NCBI GenBank assembly: GCA_033961575.1
Contig: CM066737.1
Span: 84,936,271-85,000,270 of the forward strand
Direction: 5' to 3'
DNA from: Aselliscus stoliczkanus
Lineage: Eukaryota; Chordata; Mammalia; Chiroptera; Hipposideridae
DNA length: 64,000 nucleotides
Part shown: positions 46,285-57,799 of the stretch, piece after piece
Numbering within the stretch: the stretch's first letter is position 1
How the letters are laid out: each line of letters opens with the position of its first letter
Made by a program: the position numbers and the translations under genes
The notes under the pieces: model-generated
Told to the model about the DNA's origin: nothing
Database searches by the model: none
Seen by the model: the letters and a program-made list of their open reading frames with translations, nothing else

Positions 46285-46745
46285 CTAACAGCATTAGTTT
46301 TATATTGCTGCTATAACAAATCATAAATTTTGTTAACCCTGGAATTTTTTAATCTTACAATTCTGGAGGTCAGAAGTCAAAATATTTCTCATGGGGCTAA
46401 GATTGTCAACAGCATTGCATTTCTGGAGGCCTTTGGGGAGAATCCATCCCTTGACTTCCTGCTTCGAGAAGCTGCCTGCATTCCTTGGCCATGGCAACAT
46501 CACTCCAATCTCTGCTTCCATCATCACATCTCCTTCTCTAAATCTGACTCTTCAGCTTTTCTCTTCTAAGGACCCCTGTGATCACATTGGACCCAGTCAG
46601 ATAATCCAGGATAATCTTTCCATCTTGAGATCCTTTACTTAATCATATCTGAAAAGTCCCTTTGCTGTGTAATATAATATATTCCTAGGTTTCGGGGATT
46701 AGGCCACAGACATCTCTGGGGATGCGGGGAGGGCATTACGCTATC
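46285..46745 (+). repeat. LTR-like mammalian interspersed repeat, second family
   Basis: GTTTTATATTGCTGCTATAA, CTTACAATTCTGGAGGTCAG, GATCACATTGGACCCAGTCA and GGTTTCGGGGATTAGGCCAC are in the order of a very common mammalian LTR/MER-type repeat. Family name withheld. Non-coding. Confidence 0.6.
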
Positions 46746-47457
46746 TTCTTTACCATCCATGACAATAGTATTTTAATGGTTTTTATAATCCCTATTTTTG
46801 TTCATATGTATATGCTTATAATTATTAAAATTACCAAAGCTTATGGTAAGATTAATATGTCCAAACTTTTTAGTGACTTTGCATAACTGTTGAAGGGTAA
46901 TATCACTTCACAAAGATAGATATTTTACCTTTAGCTATATTTTGATGCTGAATCTTTATAAAATATTCGATAATTTTTCAAAGGAAAAATTGAATACAGC
47001 TAACATTGTGATCTTAATCATTATCTGTGTCTTGAAGGGACTTTTAAAATATGACATTTGTTGTTTAAAAAATTAATATTTGATTTCCAGGTAAATATTT
47101 ACAATTTTGGTTCCAAAGTGTTTTACTTCTTTGTAATATGTTGAAATGTATAATATGAATATTGAAGTTGGACAAAGAAGACATTAGTCATCTATAATTC
47201 ACCTTCAGTTCATTTTAGTCACCATCTAGGCATGTCTTGTTTTTATGAATACCCATACTTTTACTGAGATGTCCATTAATAATTTCAGCTAATGACTGTA
47301 TTTCATTTGGTAATTTTCCAAATTTTGATTATCTTCATACCTACATCATGAATTTTATAACATTATAATATTTGTTTAAAATTCATTATCATGACTTTCT
47401 TTTTTACAGCGTTGGACCGTGGGAACATTAAATAAGGCAAACATTTTATACCTTTCT
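46746..47457. other. AT-rich, nothing recognised
   Basis: No supported feature. Confidence 0.35.
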
Positions 47458-47557
47458 TTTTTTGAGGCCAGCGTCACTGGCCCTCATATGTGGGACCCCA
47501 ACTGGGGCCACTGGCATCGCAATCCAGCTCTTAACCACTGCGCCACTCTGTCGGCCC
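47458..47557 (-). mobile_element. tRNA-derived SINE, short form
   Basis: T-tract, GAGGCCAGCGTCACTGGCCC, inverted head CACTCTGTCGGCC. Target duplication TATACCTTTCT (47447-47457 and 47558-47568). Confidence 0.93.
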
Positions 47558-47867
47558 TATACCTTTCTGCTAAAGATCCAACAGGTATTTATTTATTTAA
47601 AGAAATTAAGCTGTCAGCTGGGAGTTTTAGCCAATGTATCAGAGCAGCTCTAACACTGCATTTATTTTAAATGGACTATTCTGTGGGGGAGCAAATACAA
47701 AATCAAAGACTATTTAGGAGGTAAGGTATATTTCTCTTTTCTTTTGGTAAAAGCAGAGTTACTTAGAGTCCCCTAAGTATTTTTCACCAAATGAAACCAG
47801 AACCATAGAGGATTATAGGTCAGTGAGGAATTTATTAAATCTCATTGGAAATTAAAATTGACTGTTT

Positions 47868-48248
47868 TTAAGGTCCTCCAGAGAAAAGAGAACCAGTAGG
47901 GTGGTGTGTATGTGTGTGTGAGTGTGTGTATTTAAAGGAATTGGCTGACTTGATTACAGAGGCTGAGAAAACCAGACACAGGAGAGCTAATGGTGCAACT
48001 TCCAATCTGAGTTCAAGACTGCGTCCCGAGGCAGGAGAAGACCAACGTCCCAACTTGAAAACAATCAGACGGAGAGAGAATTTTTTCTTACTCAGCTTTT
48101 TATTCTATTCAGGCCTTCAATAGATTAGATGAGGCCCTTGAACTCCGGGGAGGACAATCCCATGCAGAAAGCCCCTTACAGACACGCCCAGAAATGTTTA
48201 ACCAAATATCATGTACCAGGTAAGTTGACAGTTCAAATTAACCACCAC
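47868..48248 (+). repeat. LTR-like mammalian interspersed repeat, copy 2
   Basis: Same family as 41105-41609: shares the AGAGAAA(C/A)AG(A)GAACCA start, AATTGGCT, and the TTGACA...AATTAACCA end. Includes a short GT run. Confidence 0.55.
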
Positions 48249-49640
48249 ATAGACTTTTAAAATATTCTGAAACTTGTAGAAAACGTAATCATTTGCATTT
48301 AAAATTAATTGCTGTTGCATTCTAATAGTTCATAGTCTAATATGGATCAAGGTACGGAGAGGAAAAGTGGAAATTCAAATATTTTTCTACAGCAGAATAT
48401 GATGAATATCATGAAAACCGTGGAAAGCTACATATATACATAATGCAGAATGCCAGTTTTTATAATGGTGGCCAGGGCAAGGCAGATGCTAGCAAACATA
48501 GGCTTATTAAATACTGCCTCCCATATGAGGGAGTAGAAGAATCTGTCTTAGGAAAATAAGGGAATTAAAGGATCGTAGAGAGTTGATGAGAGAAGGCTGG
48601 CCTTGCGCTGAAGAACGGAATGAGTAAGCCCTTTTGTTGGCAGCACAACCCAGCAAAGGAAAAGGCATGGGTGGACCGGAGTGTATTATTACTCCCTATG
48701 CAGGAGCTCCATTTCAGTTCTGCTCACAAGGACATAGTAAAACACACTGTAGCAGATACTGTTACTGCCTGGGCCCCATCTCTGCTGACCACCTCTGACC
48801 TCACTCACAGCTCCACGTGCACAGTACCTGGCATGCTCCCAGCGTGTCAGTTTAAGGGCATTATTGCCTGTCCGTGTTTCTGCAAGGCTTCATTCTGCCT
48901 TCTGATAGGTCCGACCACGGTTTTTATGCCCTCAAGGAAACAATAGGGGATGGGAGTCTGTAGTGAAATGCTCCAGCCTCCTGTCTTTTGGCGGAAGCCA
49001 AATCCACAGGGAATTTTCTATAAATTCCTCATAGGATTCACAGGGACATTGGGCCTGTCCAAGGGAACACCAGCTCCTTACTGACACGTCCTGCATTCTC
49101 CTTTATCTTTCCATGGATAACCTATCAAATAAATATCCTATTCCTCAAAACTTGGCCGTAGGCTCCGCTGTGGGGGAAACCCAAGCCAAGACACACACTC
49201 AGTTTAATCCGTATAGCTCTGCTGTATACAAAATTGTTTTGTACTTCCAGTTGCCCTGTGAGGGAAGTGGGATGGGGTGGGAGTTGGAAGACAGGTCATG
49301 GAGTTGTTGTCAACTTGATTTTACTGAGGAAGAAAAGGCTTTAGGTAATCTGAGTGATTCTCCCTAAGTCACACAGCTAATACGTGGCAAAGTGTCCTTT
49401 GATGTGCTAACTAGAACCTCAGCAACTCAAGAAAAGAATGACTCATTTGCCTAATGAGTTCTGTGCACTTTAATTTCATGTATAATTTCAATTTAATGTG
49501 TCAGATCTTGCTAGTTGAAAACATCTCAGCTAAACCTCATTAATTTGAATGCCATTAATTTATGCTTTGATAATTTTTAAATATAGAAATGAAATTTATT
49601 TTCTCTGTAAAAATATTATATAATCTGAGATACATTTTTT
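48249..49640. other. Spacer with a MIR fragment, no gene
   Basis: 49300-49400 (TTTACTGAGGAAGAAAAGGC, then TCACACAGCTAATACGTGGC) is an antisense MIR. The 108-codon frame at 48620-48946 has no recognised domain and is treated as chance. Confidence 0.4.
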
Positions 49641-49884
49641 ATTTTTTTTGAAAGGATGGACTTTATAATCTGCTTATAGAACACTGCGAGGTAGGAAATT
49701 CCACATAAAAATAAGAAACCCATTGAGAAGAGAAGTTTCATACCACATGTACATTTTGAAACTGTTCAAGTACAGTTTCGCTGTAAAAAATGCTACAAGG
49801 ACAAACCACATTTAAAAAGGATTCTTAGAAGAGAAACAGTTAGACAAACTTACATCAAGCATGGTATTCAAGAAACAACTTGTA

Positions 49885-50014
49885 GGGCCGGCCGAGTGGC
49901 TCAGTTGGTGAAGAGCTCGCTCAAGAGTGTGAGCTGAGCTCTGAGCAACAGCTGTTCGAGGCCAGTCCGAGCTGAGTTGCCGTTGAGCTGCCAACAGGTG
50001 GCAGGATGACTCAG

Positions 50015-50047
<33 letters not shown>

Positions 50048-50051
50048 AAGA
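49885..50051 (+). mobile_element. tRNA-derived SINE, head plus truncated second head
   Basis: GGGCCGGCCGAGTGGCTCAG head, ending GGCAGGATGACTCAGCT and a long A-tract. Exact target duplication AAGAAACAACTTGTA (49870-49884 and 50052-50066), within the KPNA2 pseudogene 3' UTR. Confidence 0.95.
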
Positions 50052-50663
50052 AAGAAACAACTTGTATTCTTCAGCTGTACAATCTAAAAGTCAAAGGTCC
50101 CAGGAGTGCCATCCTGAACTTGGAACATAGAGCCTTTGGAGGTGGTTTGTGGCACAACAGTTTGATCTTTGTCTACAGAGAAATACTTCTCAATCAAGTT
50201 TAATGAAGCTTTGTACACAGACTCATTTTCATGGTTTTGTAGAGCTTCACTTTTGTCCAAGCCTCTGCATTCTTCAAACATTATATTAGCATTTCTCTGT
50301 CACCTAATTTCTCAGCAGCCTGAAAGATTTGAAATGGCATCCAGAGTAACCAGAATAATTTCGGTATTTTGCACAGTTAAGACATCATAAATGGTTCTAT
50401 TATGCCACAGTGCACAAGGTATATGACCAGTTCAGCTGTTGCAGCACTTGTATAGTTGGTCACAGCCCACTAAGCCTCTTTTTGTGCTTTAAAGTCTGCT
50501 TGGAGAGGACTCCAATGAGCAATGGGATTAATCCATGATTCACAACTTGCTGTTTGTGGTCCCGGCTGCCACCTGTGGTGTTTGACACTGTCCACGTAGC
50601 TTCCTTCTGAATATTAGTTTTGGAGTTCATTAGCAGGCTGGGAGAGACAGTAAGGACTCCCAT

Positions 50664-50950
50664 GCAGGGGACCAGCCTCTACGAGTCCAGGGTTTCCTTC
50701 AGGTGGAGATGGTGTCGCGAGGGAAGAAAAGAAAGAAGGGAAACAGTGGAGACACCGGGGGAGTTTCAGAGAAGAAGTGTCACACTTTAATGTAATAACA
50801 TGTCCCCTTTATAGGGACTCTTGGCACATGAGTCTGGTGGTTTCTATTTCCCTGGATTTTCACAGTCTTTTCTCCCCTGCAGTTGCTCTCTCCAGGGTGT
50901 ACTGTGACTTACTCTTCCGTTAAAGGATTATCTTGTCTTTTATTGTGATA
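50664..50950. mobile_element. LTR-like insertion in the KPNA2 pseudogene
   Basis: KPNA2 sequence breaks off at GTAAGGACTCCCATGC and resumes at ATGAGTCTGTACATCTGTTC. The ~290-bp insert begins TGCAGGGGACCAGCCTC, a form seen at ends of class II endogenous retrovirus LTRs, and contains TTTAATGTAATAACATGTCC. No viral gene is present. Solo LTR is my best guess; the exact ends and family are not fixed. Confidence 0.45.
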
Positions 50951-51475
50951 ATTACTATGAGTCTGTACATCTGTTCCAGTGATAACATTTCCTATGTTAG
51001 TGCAGGCTCTTAGTGCAGGAATCACAGTTGGCAACTCAGTAGCTCCTAGGAGCTTAAGTTGGGGCACAACTCCTGTTTTCACGACCATTTCAGCTGTTCA
51101 CTTAGATCATCAGGAAGATAGGACATGGCCCAGCAGCTATCTGCTAATACTTCTGGGTCATCACGGTGCAGGAGACAAACTCAAGTAGGAAGAATTTGTT
51201 CAACATCATCTATCAGGGGAGCAGGATTTTTGTTGCAACAAAGGTTTGAAAGTGTCCAGGTAAGAATACATACTAAAGATCACATATTGGGAACCACAAG
51301 AAGAGCCAGCAGTGGGTCAGCTGCACCATACTTGGTAACCAGGTCTGGGAAAACTAAACCATCACCTGCAATGTTTTCTAGAGCCCATACGGCTTGTTGA
51401 CTGATGTATGGGGTAATACCAACAGAGAAATGACTGCGGGGATAGCACCTCCATCGACTACAGCCTTGGTCTGTT

Positions 51476-51924
51476 ATTTTTTTTTTTTTTTAAAGATTTT
51501 ATTGGAGATTTGGTGGAGGGGAACAGCGTTGGGGAATCGGGGAAGGGGAACAGACAAGTTGCTGTCTTCTTGTTCTTCAGTTTAGTTGCGGAGGATGTTG
51601 CTTCACTGTTGGTATCGTCATTGCGCTCTTCCCGGATGAGGCAGATCGGTCGCTGGCCTCTGGATGTCGCTCATCGCGGCTCTTGGCAGCTCACGCTTGG
51701 CTGCCAGCCGCTCACGCTGGCTGCGGGCCACTTACTGTAGCCTATGGCAGCCCACTGCAGCAGGGGCTGCAGCCCACACCATCACTGGGGCTCGCACAGC
51801 CCAGCTCCAGGTGGAGCTGTTGTTAGATGTAGAGGGCAGTGTCACTGGCCCTCATGTGGGATCCGAACCGGGGCCGCTGGCATCCCAAAACCAGCACTTA
51901 ACCAATGCGCCACTCGGCCGGCCC
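51476..51924 (-). mobile_element. tRNA-derived SINE, long form (3' partner of a pair)
   Basis: T-tract, AAAGATTTTATTGG (complement of the AATAAAATCTTT tail), GC-rich body, B-box complement GGATCCGAACC, inverted head CACTCGGCCGGCCC. With the SINE at 51925 it lies between CAGCCTTGGTCTGTT copies (51461-51475 and 52035-52049). Confidence 0.93.
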
Positions 51925-52034
51925 TGTTTTGTTTTTTTTAAGAGGGCAGTGTCACTGGCCCCTCATGTGGGATCTGAACCAGGGCTGCTGGCATCCCAAA
52001 ACCAGCTCTTAACCACTGTGCCACTCGGCCAGCC
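51925..52034 (-). mobile_element. tRNA-derived SINE, short form (5' partner of a pair)
   Basis: T-rich run, AGAGGGCAGTGTCACTGGCC, inverted head CACTCGGCCAGCC directly abutting the outer target duplication. No separate target duplication between it and the long SINE. Confidence 0.9.
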
Positions 52035-52545
52035 CAGCCTTGGTCTGTTTTGATGTTCTGGAAGCAATGTTAGTGAGGGCCCAAGCAGATTCAAACTGAA
52101 CGGGATTGCAGTCCGTTCCACCCAAGAAGGACACGAATTTTGGAATCAAGCCAGCCTGGATTGTTTCTGTGGGTGGCTGTTTTTCACTAGAAGGCAGTTT
52201 CTAGCAGCTTGTGTAGCTTAGAGTTAGCTTTCCAAATTGTTGTCTGTTTATGCTATTGACAGTGTCCTCAACAAACCAATTTCCAGTGTCCTGGTTGTTG
52301 CGGTTTCCCTGCAGTTGGGAAGTAGCATCATTAAGAAACGAGCTTACATTTCTCCTTTTTAGACATCTGGTCATCCTTCTAAGCTTTCCTCAGCTCCATA
52401 TTAACTTCTATTGGATCCGGCTCATTTCTGTACTGCCCTTCCCCTTGGTCTTGAATCTGTTTAAGGCATGCAGCTGGTGAATTAGCATTCTCGGTGATGG
52501 ACACAGCTGTGTGTCGCATCTCTGCGCGGCTGGGTCTAGCTTCCT

Positions 52546-53809
52546 CGAGAGGACCGGCGGGGACTCAGAGCAAGAGACAGGGATAATTTAAAAAGCAATG
52601 TGAGCCAGGGGACTCTGTCTGATGGACCAGGAGCCCAGAATCTGGTGAGCTTGCAGCTTTTATCGAGTACTTACAGAGAAGGGGCTTTGTTCTTTCTGAG
52701 GTCTGTAAATCACATGCGTCACCCAAGAATTGAACCAAATCTCCCTATGCCTCACAGACCACCTCAGCCGAAAGACCCTTTGTTTAATACAACCTTGCCT
52801 CCTACAGGAAGTTAATGATTCACTATGACACTTAGAGGCAAGAATGCAAGGAGGACTGCTGTTATCTTCTTAGGAAGATTTCTCTCTCCTCTGGCAGGCT
52901 GTTAGCTCTGCAGATAAGGGTTAACAGGCCCTTAGGCCCCATATGCTTCACCTCCTTGATTCCTCCCAGGGGACCCTACAGACTGCGCCTGGCTTAGGCT
53001 GCCCTAATGTGCATATTTTATATAGGATCTTGCACCTAATTTAGAATCCTGTGCATATCTAGGGTCTTGCCCGTCGTTGGCTGACCCGCCCTCTCTCTTA
53101 GGGTCCCATGGGGTTTTGCCATCATCATAGTGAATATCCTGTCCCCGTGAGGCCCTGTTCTTATGGGCAAATGCAGGGAGGCCCAGGCTTTCATTACTCT
53201 TGATGTAGAGCAGTTTTTGCCATTCAGTGAAGAAAGTCAGCATTTCTTCTGCATTATTTCTACCATGTAATTATTACTTTAACCTATCACTGTCCTCCCA
53301 TGAAAAGTGTAGCCCCTTACTGTCCAGCCTGCTATTTCATGCTCAGTTGGTAGAATATTATTTCCTGTGACCCGACAGGGGCTTGTCTAGAGGTCGGCAC
53401 CCTGAGCCTAGTAAGTATGAAGACGGATAACATAGTTTTACATTACCCCTTGCCTTCCCAGATGCTAATTCATACAATAATTAACTTGCTATTCAGTGTC
53501 CTTGTTTTTCCAGGGTACATGGATAAATGCCTAATGAAGTAGGCACCATCACTGTATTTATTGCTTCCCAGGGACCATCATGAAAGGCCTGTAAGGAATG
53601 CTTACTTTCAATAGACTTTTAACTTCAAGTTAAAATGAATAGGTAGTAATATAGTCTTTTCCACCGAACTCAAATAACTAAGTATTATAAACACTAAAAA
53701 TAATGGCTGTATATCCTTGTTCCTGTAATATGGAAAGTTCTGAGTTTTAAAATAGTTAGAGTTTTAATTTTTCTGTGGTATATAATGCTCCAGGTTAACC
53801 TCAGAGAAC
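52546..53809. other. Unclassified, partly LTR-like
   Basis: 52550-53000 is GC-richer (GAGAGGACCGGCGGGGACTC, then CCAGGGGACCCTACAGACTG) with no conserved protein. It could be an old LTR or part of the KPNA2 5' flank. The rest is plain AT-rich DNA. The minus-strand 53004-53243 frame is not recognised. Confidence 0.3.
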
Positions 53810-56800
53810 TAGGGACTTAGTTATTCCTAGTATGGATTCTTGACTGTGTGGTCAGTTGTGATACTTGTTTAAAAATTTTAGTACATTCAGTACATTTGTA
53901 AAGATTTTGCCCAATATGAAATCTTGAGTGAATCCTGAGGATATGGTTTCTTAGAAGTATTTCTGTGTTCAGAATATTAGAGCAGGTTCTCTCCTGCATG
54001 AATTGTGTCGTTATTCCAAAGGTGTACATACTTGGTGAGGAGTCTGTGACATTCACTACATTTGTTAGGTTGCTCCCCAGTGTGAATCCTCGGATGTCCC
54101 ACACTTTTGATCTTCAGGTAAAAGCATTAACATGCACGTCACTTTTGTGTGGGTTCACTCAAGGATGTGCATGCTGGTATCTATTGACTTTTGAGACGTG
54201 GAAAAAGGCTCTGCCACACACATTTGCATAATTTCTCTTCATTATGGGGTCTCTGATGTTCGATAATACTTGAACTCAAAGTAATGGCTCTGCCACACTC
54301 ATTGTGCCTGTAAAAACTTTGCCACACATTAAGTTGTGTGATTTCTCGCCAGAACGTATATGTTCTTGTATCTCGTAAAGAGTGAGCTCTAATTTAAACT
54401 TTTGTCATATTCACCACTTTCGCAAGTATGAACTACTGGGTGAGTCTTGAGTTTAAGGCGACACCTAGAAGCCAGGCCACATCCAGTACATTTGTAAGGT
54501 TTTTTGCCAGGATGGAGTAGGTCATACTAAGTTGGGCTTGAAGTCACACTAAAGTCTTTGCCACACTCGTTACATTTCTATGGTTTGTCTCCTGATGACT
54601 TCTAAGATAGGATGTCTGAGCTGATGGTAAGTTAGGCTTGAATGCACAGTAAACGCTTTACCACATTCATTACATTTCCATTGTTTGTCATCTATAGGAA
54701 TGCTCTGACGACTTGCCAGGTGTGATTTTCTGTGAAAAGCCTTGCCACACTCAGTACATTTGTAAGGTTTCTCTGCACTATGGATGACCTACCTGATGTC
54801 TAGTTAGGGATGAAGGCACCCTAAAGTCTTTGCCACACTCGTTACATTTCTATGGTTTGTCTCCTGATGACTTCTGAGATAGGGTGTCTGAGCTGATGGT
54901 AAGTTAGGCTTGAATGCACAGTAAACGCTTTACCACATTCATTACATTTCCATTGTTTGTCATCTATAGGAATGCTCTGACGACTTGCCAGGTGTGATTT
55001 TCTGTGAAAAGCCTTGCCACACTCAGTACATTTGTAAGGTTTCTCTGCACTATGGATGACCTACCTGAGGTCTCGTTAGGGATGAAGGCACCCTAAAGTC
55101 TCTGCCACACTCGTTACATTTCTATGGTTTGTCTCCTGATGACTTCTGAGATAGGGTGTCTGAGCTGATGGTAAGTTAGGCTTGAATGCACAGTAAACGC
55201 TTTACCACATTCATTACATTTCCATTGTTTGTCATCTATAGGAATGCTCTGACGACTTGCCAGGTGTGATTTTCTGTGAAAAGCCTTGCCACACTCAGTA
55301 CATTTGTAAGGTTTCTCTGCACTATGGATGACCTACCTGAGGTCTCGTTAGGGATGAAGGCACCCTAAAGTCTCTGCCACACTCGTTACATTTCTATGGT
55401 TTGTCTCCTGATGACTTCTGAGATAGGGTGTCTGAGCTGATGGTAAGTTAGGCTTGAATGCACAGTAAACGCTTTACCACATTCATTACATTTCCATTGT
55501 TTGTCATCTATAGGAATGCTCTGACGACTTGCCAGGTGTGATTTTCTGTGAAAAGCCTTGCCACACTCAGTACATTTGTAAGGTTTCTCTGCACTGTGGA
55601 TGACCTACCTGAGGTCTCGTTAGGGATGAAGGCACCCTAAAGTCTCTGCCACACTCGTTACATTTCTATGGTTTGTCTCCTGATGACTTCTGAGATAGGG
55701 TGTCTGAGCTGATGGTAAGTTAGGCTTGAATGCACAGTAAACGCTTTACCACATTCATTACATTTCCATTGTTTGTCATCTATAGGAATGCTCTGACGAC
55801 TTGCCAGGTGTGATTTTCTGTAAAAGCCTTGCCACACTCAGTACATTTGTAAGGTTTCTCTGCACTGTGGATGACCTACCTGAGGTCTCGTTAGGGATGA
55901 AGGCACCCTAAAGTCTCTGCCACACTCGTTACATTTCTATGGTTTGTCTCCTGATGACTTCTGAGATAGGGTGTCTGAGCTGATGGTAAGTTAGGCTTGA
56001 ATGCACAGTAAACGCTTTACCACATTCATTACATTTCCATTGTTTGTCATCTATAGGAATGCTCTGACGACTTGCCAGGTGTGATTTTCTGTGAAAAGCC
56101 TTGCCACACTCAGTACATTTGTAAGGTTTCTCTGCACTGTGGATGACCTACCTGAGGTCTCGTTAGGGATGAAGGCACCCTAAAGTCTCTGCCACACTCG
56201 TTACATTTCTATGGTTTGTCTCCTGATGACTTCTGAGATAGGGTGTCTGAGCTGATGGTAAGTTAGGCTTGAATGCACAGTAAACGCTTTACCACATTCA
56301 TTACATTTCCATTGTTTGTCATCTATAGGAATGCTCTGACGACTTGCCAGGTGTGATTTTCTGTGAAAAGCCTTGCCACACTCAGTACATTTGTAAGGTT
56401 TCTCTGCACTGTGGATGACCTACCTGAGGTCTCGTTAGGGATGAAGGCACCCTAAAGTCTCTGCCACACTCGTTACATTTCTATGGTTTGTCTCCTGATG
56501 ACTTCTGAGATAGGGTGTCTGAGCTGATGGTAAGTTAGGCTTGAATGCACAGTAAACGCTTTACCACATTCATTACATTTCCATTGTTTGTCATCTATAG
56601 GAATGCTCTGACGACTTGCCAGGTGTGATTTTCTGTGAAAAGCCTTGCCACACTCAGTACATTTGTAAGGTTTCTCTGCACTATGGATGACCTACCTGAG
56701 GTCTCGTTAGGGATGAAGGCACCCTAAAGTCTCTGCCACACTCGTTACATTTCTATGGTTTGTCTCCTGATGACTTCTGAGATAGGGTGTCTGAGCTGAT

Positions 56801-57790
56801 GGTAAGTTAGGCTTGAATGCACAGTAAACGCTTTACCACATTCATTACATTTCCATTGTTTGTCATCTATAGGAATGCTCTGACGACTTGCCAGGTGTGA
56901 TTTTCTGTGAAAAGCCTTGCCACACTCAGTACATTTGTAAGGTTTCTCTGCACTATGGATGACCTACCTGATGTCTAGTTAGGGATGAATGCACCCTAAA
57001 GTCTTTGCCACACTCGTTACATTTCTATGGTTTGTCTCCTGATGACTTCTAAGATAGGGTGTCTGAGCTGATGGTAAGTTAGGCTTGAATGCACAGTAAA
57101 CGCTTTACCACATTCATTACATTTCCATTGTTTGTCATCTATAGGAATGCTCTGACGACTTGCCAGGTGTGATTTTCTGTGAAAAGCCTTGCCACACTCA
57201 GTACATTTGTAAGGTTTCTCTGCACTATGGATGACCTACCTGAGGTCTCGTTAGGGATGAAGGCACCCTAAAGTCTTTTCCACACTCATTAAATTTGAAG
57301 GAATTTTTCCTGCGTGCTCTCTGGTCATTTGTCAGTATTGAAGGATCCCTAAGGTCATTCCCATATATATTAAAATGTGGGCTTGGACACTGGGGGAACC
57401 CTTTGAACTGGAGAAAACAGAGGAAGTATTGTTGATAGACTTCGCAGTTACATTACATTCATAAATTTCCCTTCCATTTAAAATCTCTCCATATTAGGCA
57501 GATGTGACTGGAAGCTTAGTCTAAGTGTGTTTTCAATAGGCTTGTTTCCTACATGCTTTCTACCATTTTGATCCATTCTATCAGTAAGACATTTTTTATG
57601 AGTCATAGGCATTCCTTTGTCATTTCTTTTTCCTCTCTCTGCTGACATGCAGAGTCATGCAAGTTTTCCTGGATTTCTCTGATGGAGAAATCTTCAATTA
57701 CATGGCTTTCATGTCTTCCAAGCATCACTGTTTGAAATATTCCATCACTATTTGAAATACTCCTCCTGTTTCTCTTGATTTTACTTTCTT
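53810..57790 (-). pseudogene. C2H2 zinc-finger (KRAB-ZNF-type) terminal-exon pseudogene with internal array
   Basis: Minus-strand reading gives a decayed zinc-finger exon. From right to left: a pre-finger linker region (about 57760-57300, recognisable pieces such as EDFSIREIQENLHDSACQQ), then finger units, then degenerate fingers to 53817 (LYKCTECTKIFKQVSQLTTQ followed by SRIHT). Finger signatures (KCNECGKAF, TGEKPY-like linkers) are clear. Frameshifts, stops and lost zinc ligands are everywhere: in the array the first finger has R and P where its two His should be. It cannot make a protein. KRAB-ZNF genes are DNA-binding repressors, often aimed at transposons. The parent gene cannot be named, and no KRAB exon is visible. 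Confidence 0.85.
54549..57267 (-). repeat. Ten 272-bp tandem units derived from three zinc fingers
   Basis: Unit starts (CTAAAGTCT...) at 54549, 54821, 55093, 55365, 55637, 55908, 56180, 56452, 56724 and 56996, ending at 57267. The spacing is 272 bp throughout except one 271-bp unit (55637) that lost a base in TGTGAAAAGCC. Internal units are nearly identical; the outermost differ most. Each unit covers three finger-like modules on the minus strand (CTECGKAF, CNECGKAF and CNECGRDF). 272 is 3x84+20, so the reading frame shifts with every unit, and a stop precedes the third module. Confidence 0.97.
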
Positions 57791-57799
57791 GATCTCATG

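Larger units (their letters stand above)
49641..52545 (-). pseudogene. KPNA2: KPNA2 (importin alpha-1) processed pseudogene
   Basis: Intronless copy of the nuclear-import adaptor KPNA2. The functional protein binds nuclear localisation signals with armadillo repeats and importin beta through its N-terminal IBB domain. The minus-strand CDS runs from 52504 (start ATG now GTG, followed by codons like S-x-x-ENAN-x-PAA) to the TAG at 50084-50086. Its C-terminal part is clear: [36 protein letters not shown], and earlier [16 protein letters not shown] and [18 protein letters not shown]. Many frameshifts and stops. Three later insertions split it: a SINE in the 3' UTR (49885-50051), an LTR-like piece (about 50664-50950) and a SINE pair (51476-52034). 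A T-rich tract at about 49633-49650 marks the poly(A) end. The 5' limit is approximate. Confidence 0.93.

Noticed and set aside
54549..57267. CRISPR-like or regulatory repeat array
   Set aside because: The 272-bp units are contiguous with no unique spacers, and their translation gives decayed zinc fingers in a mammalian context.
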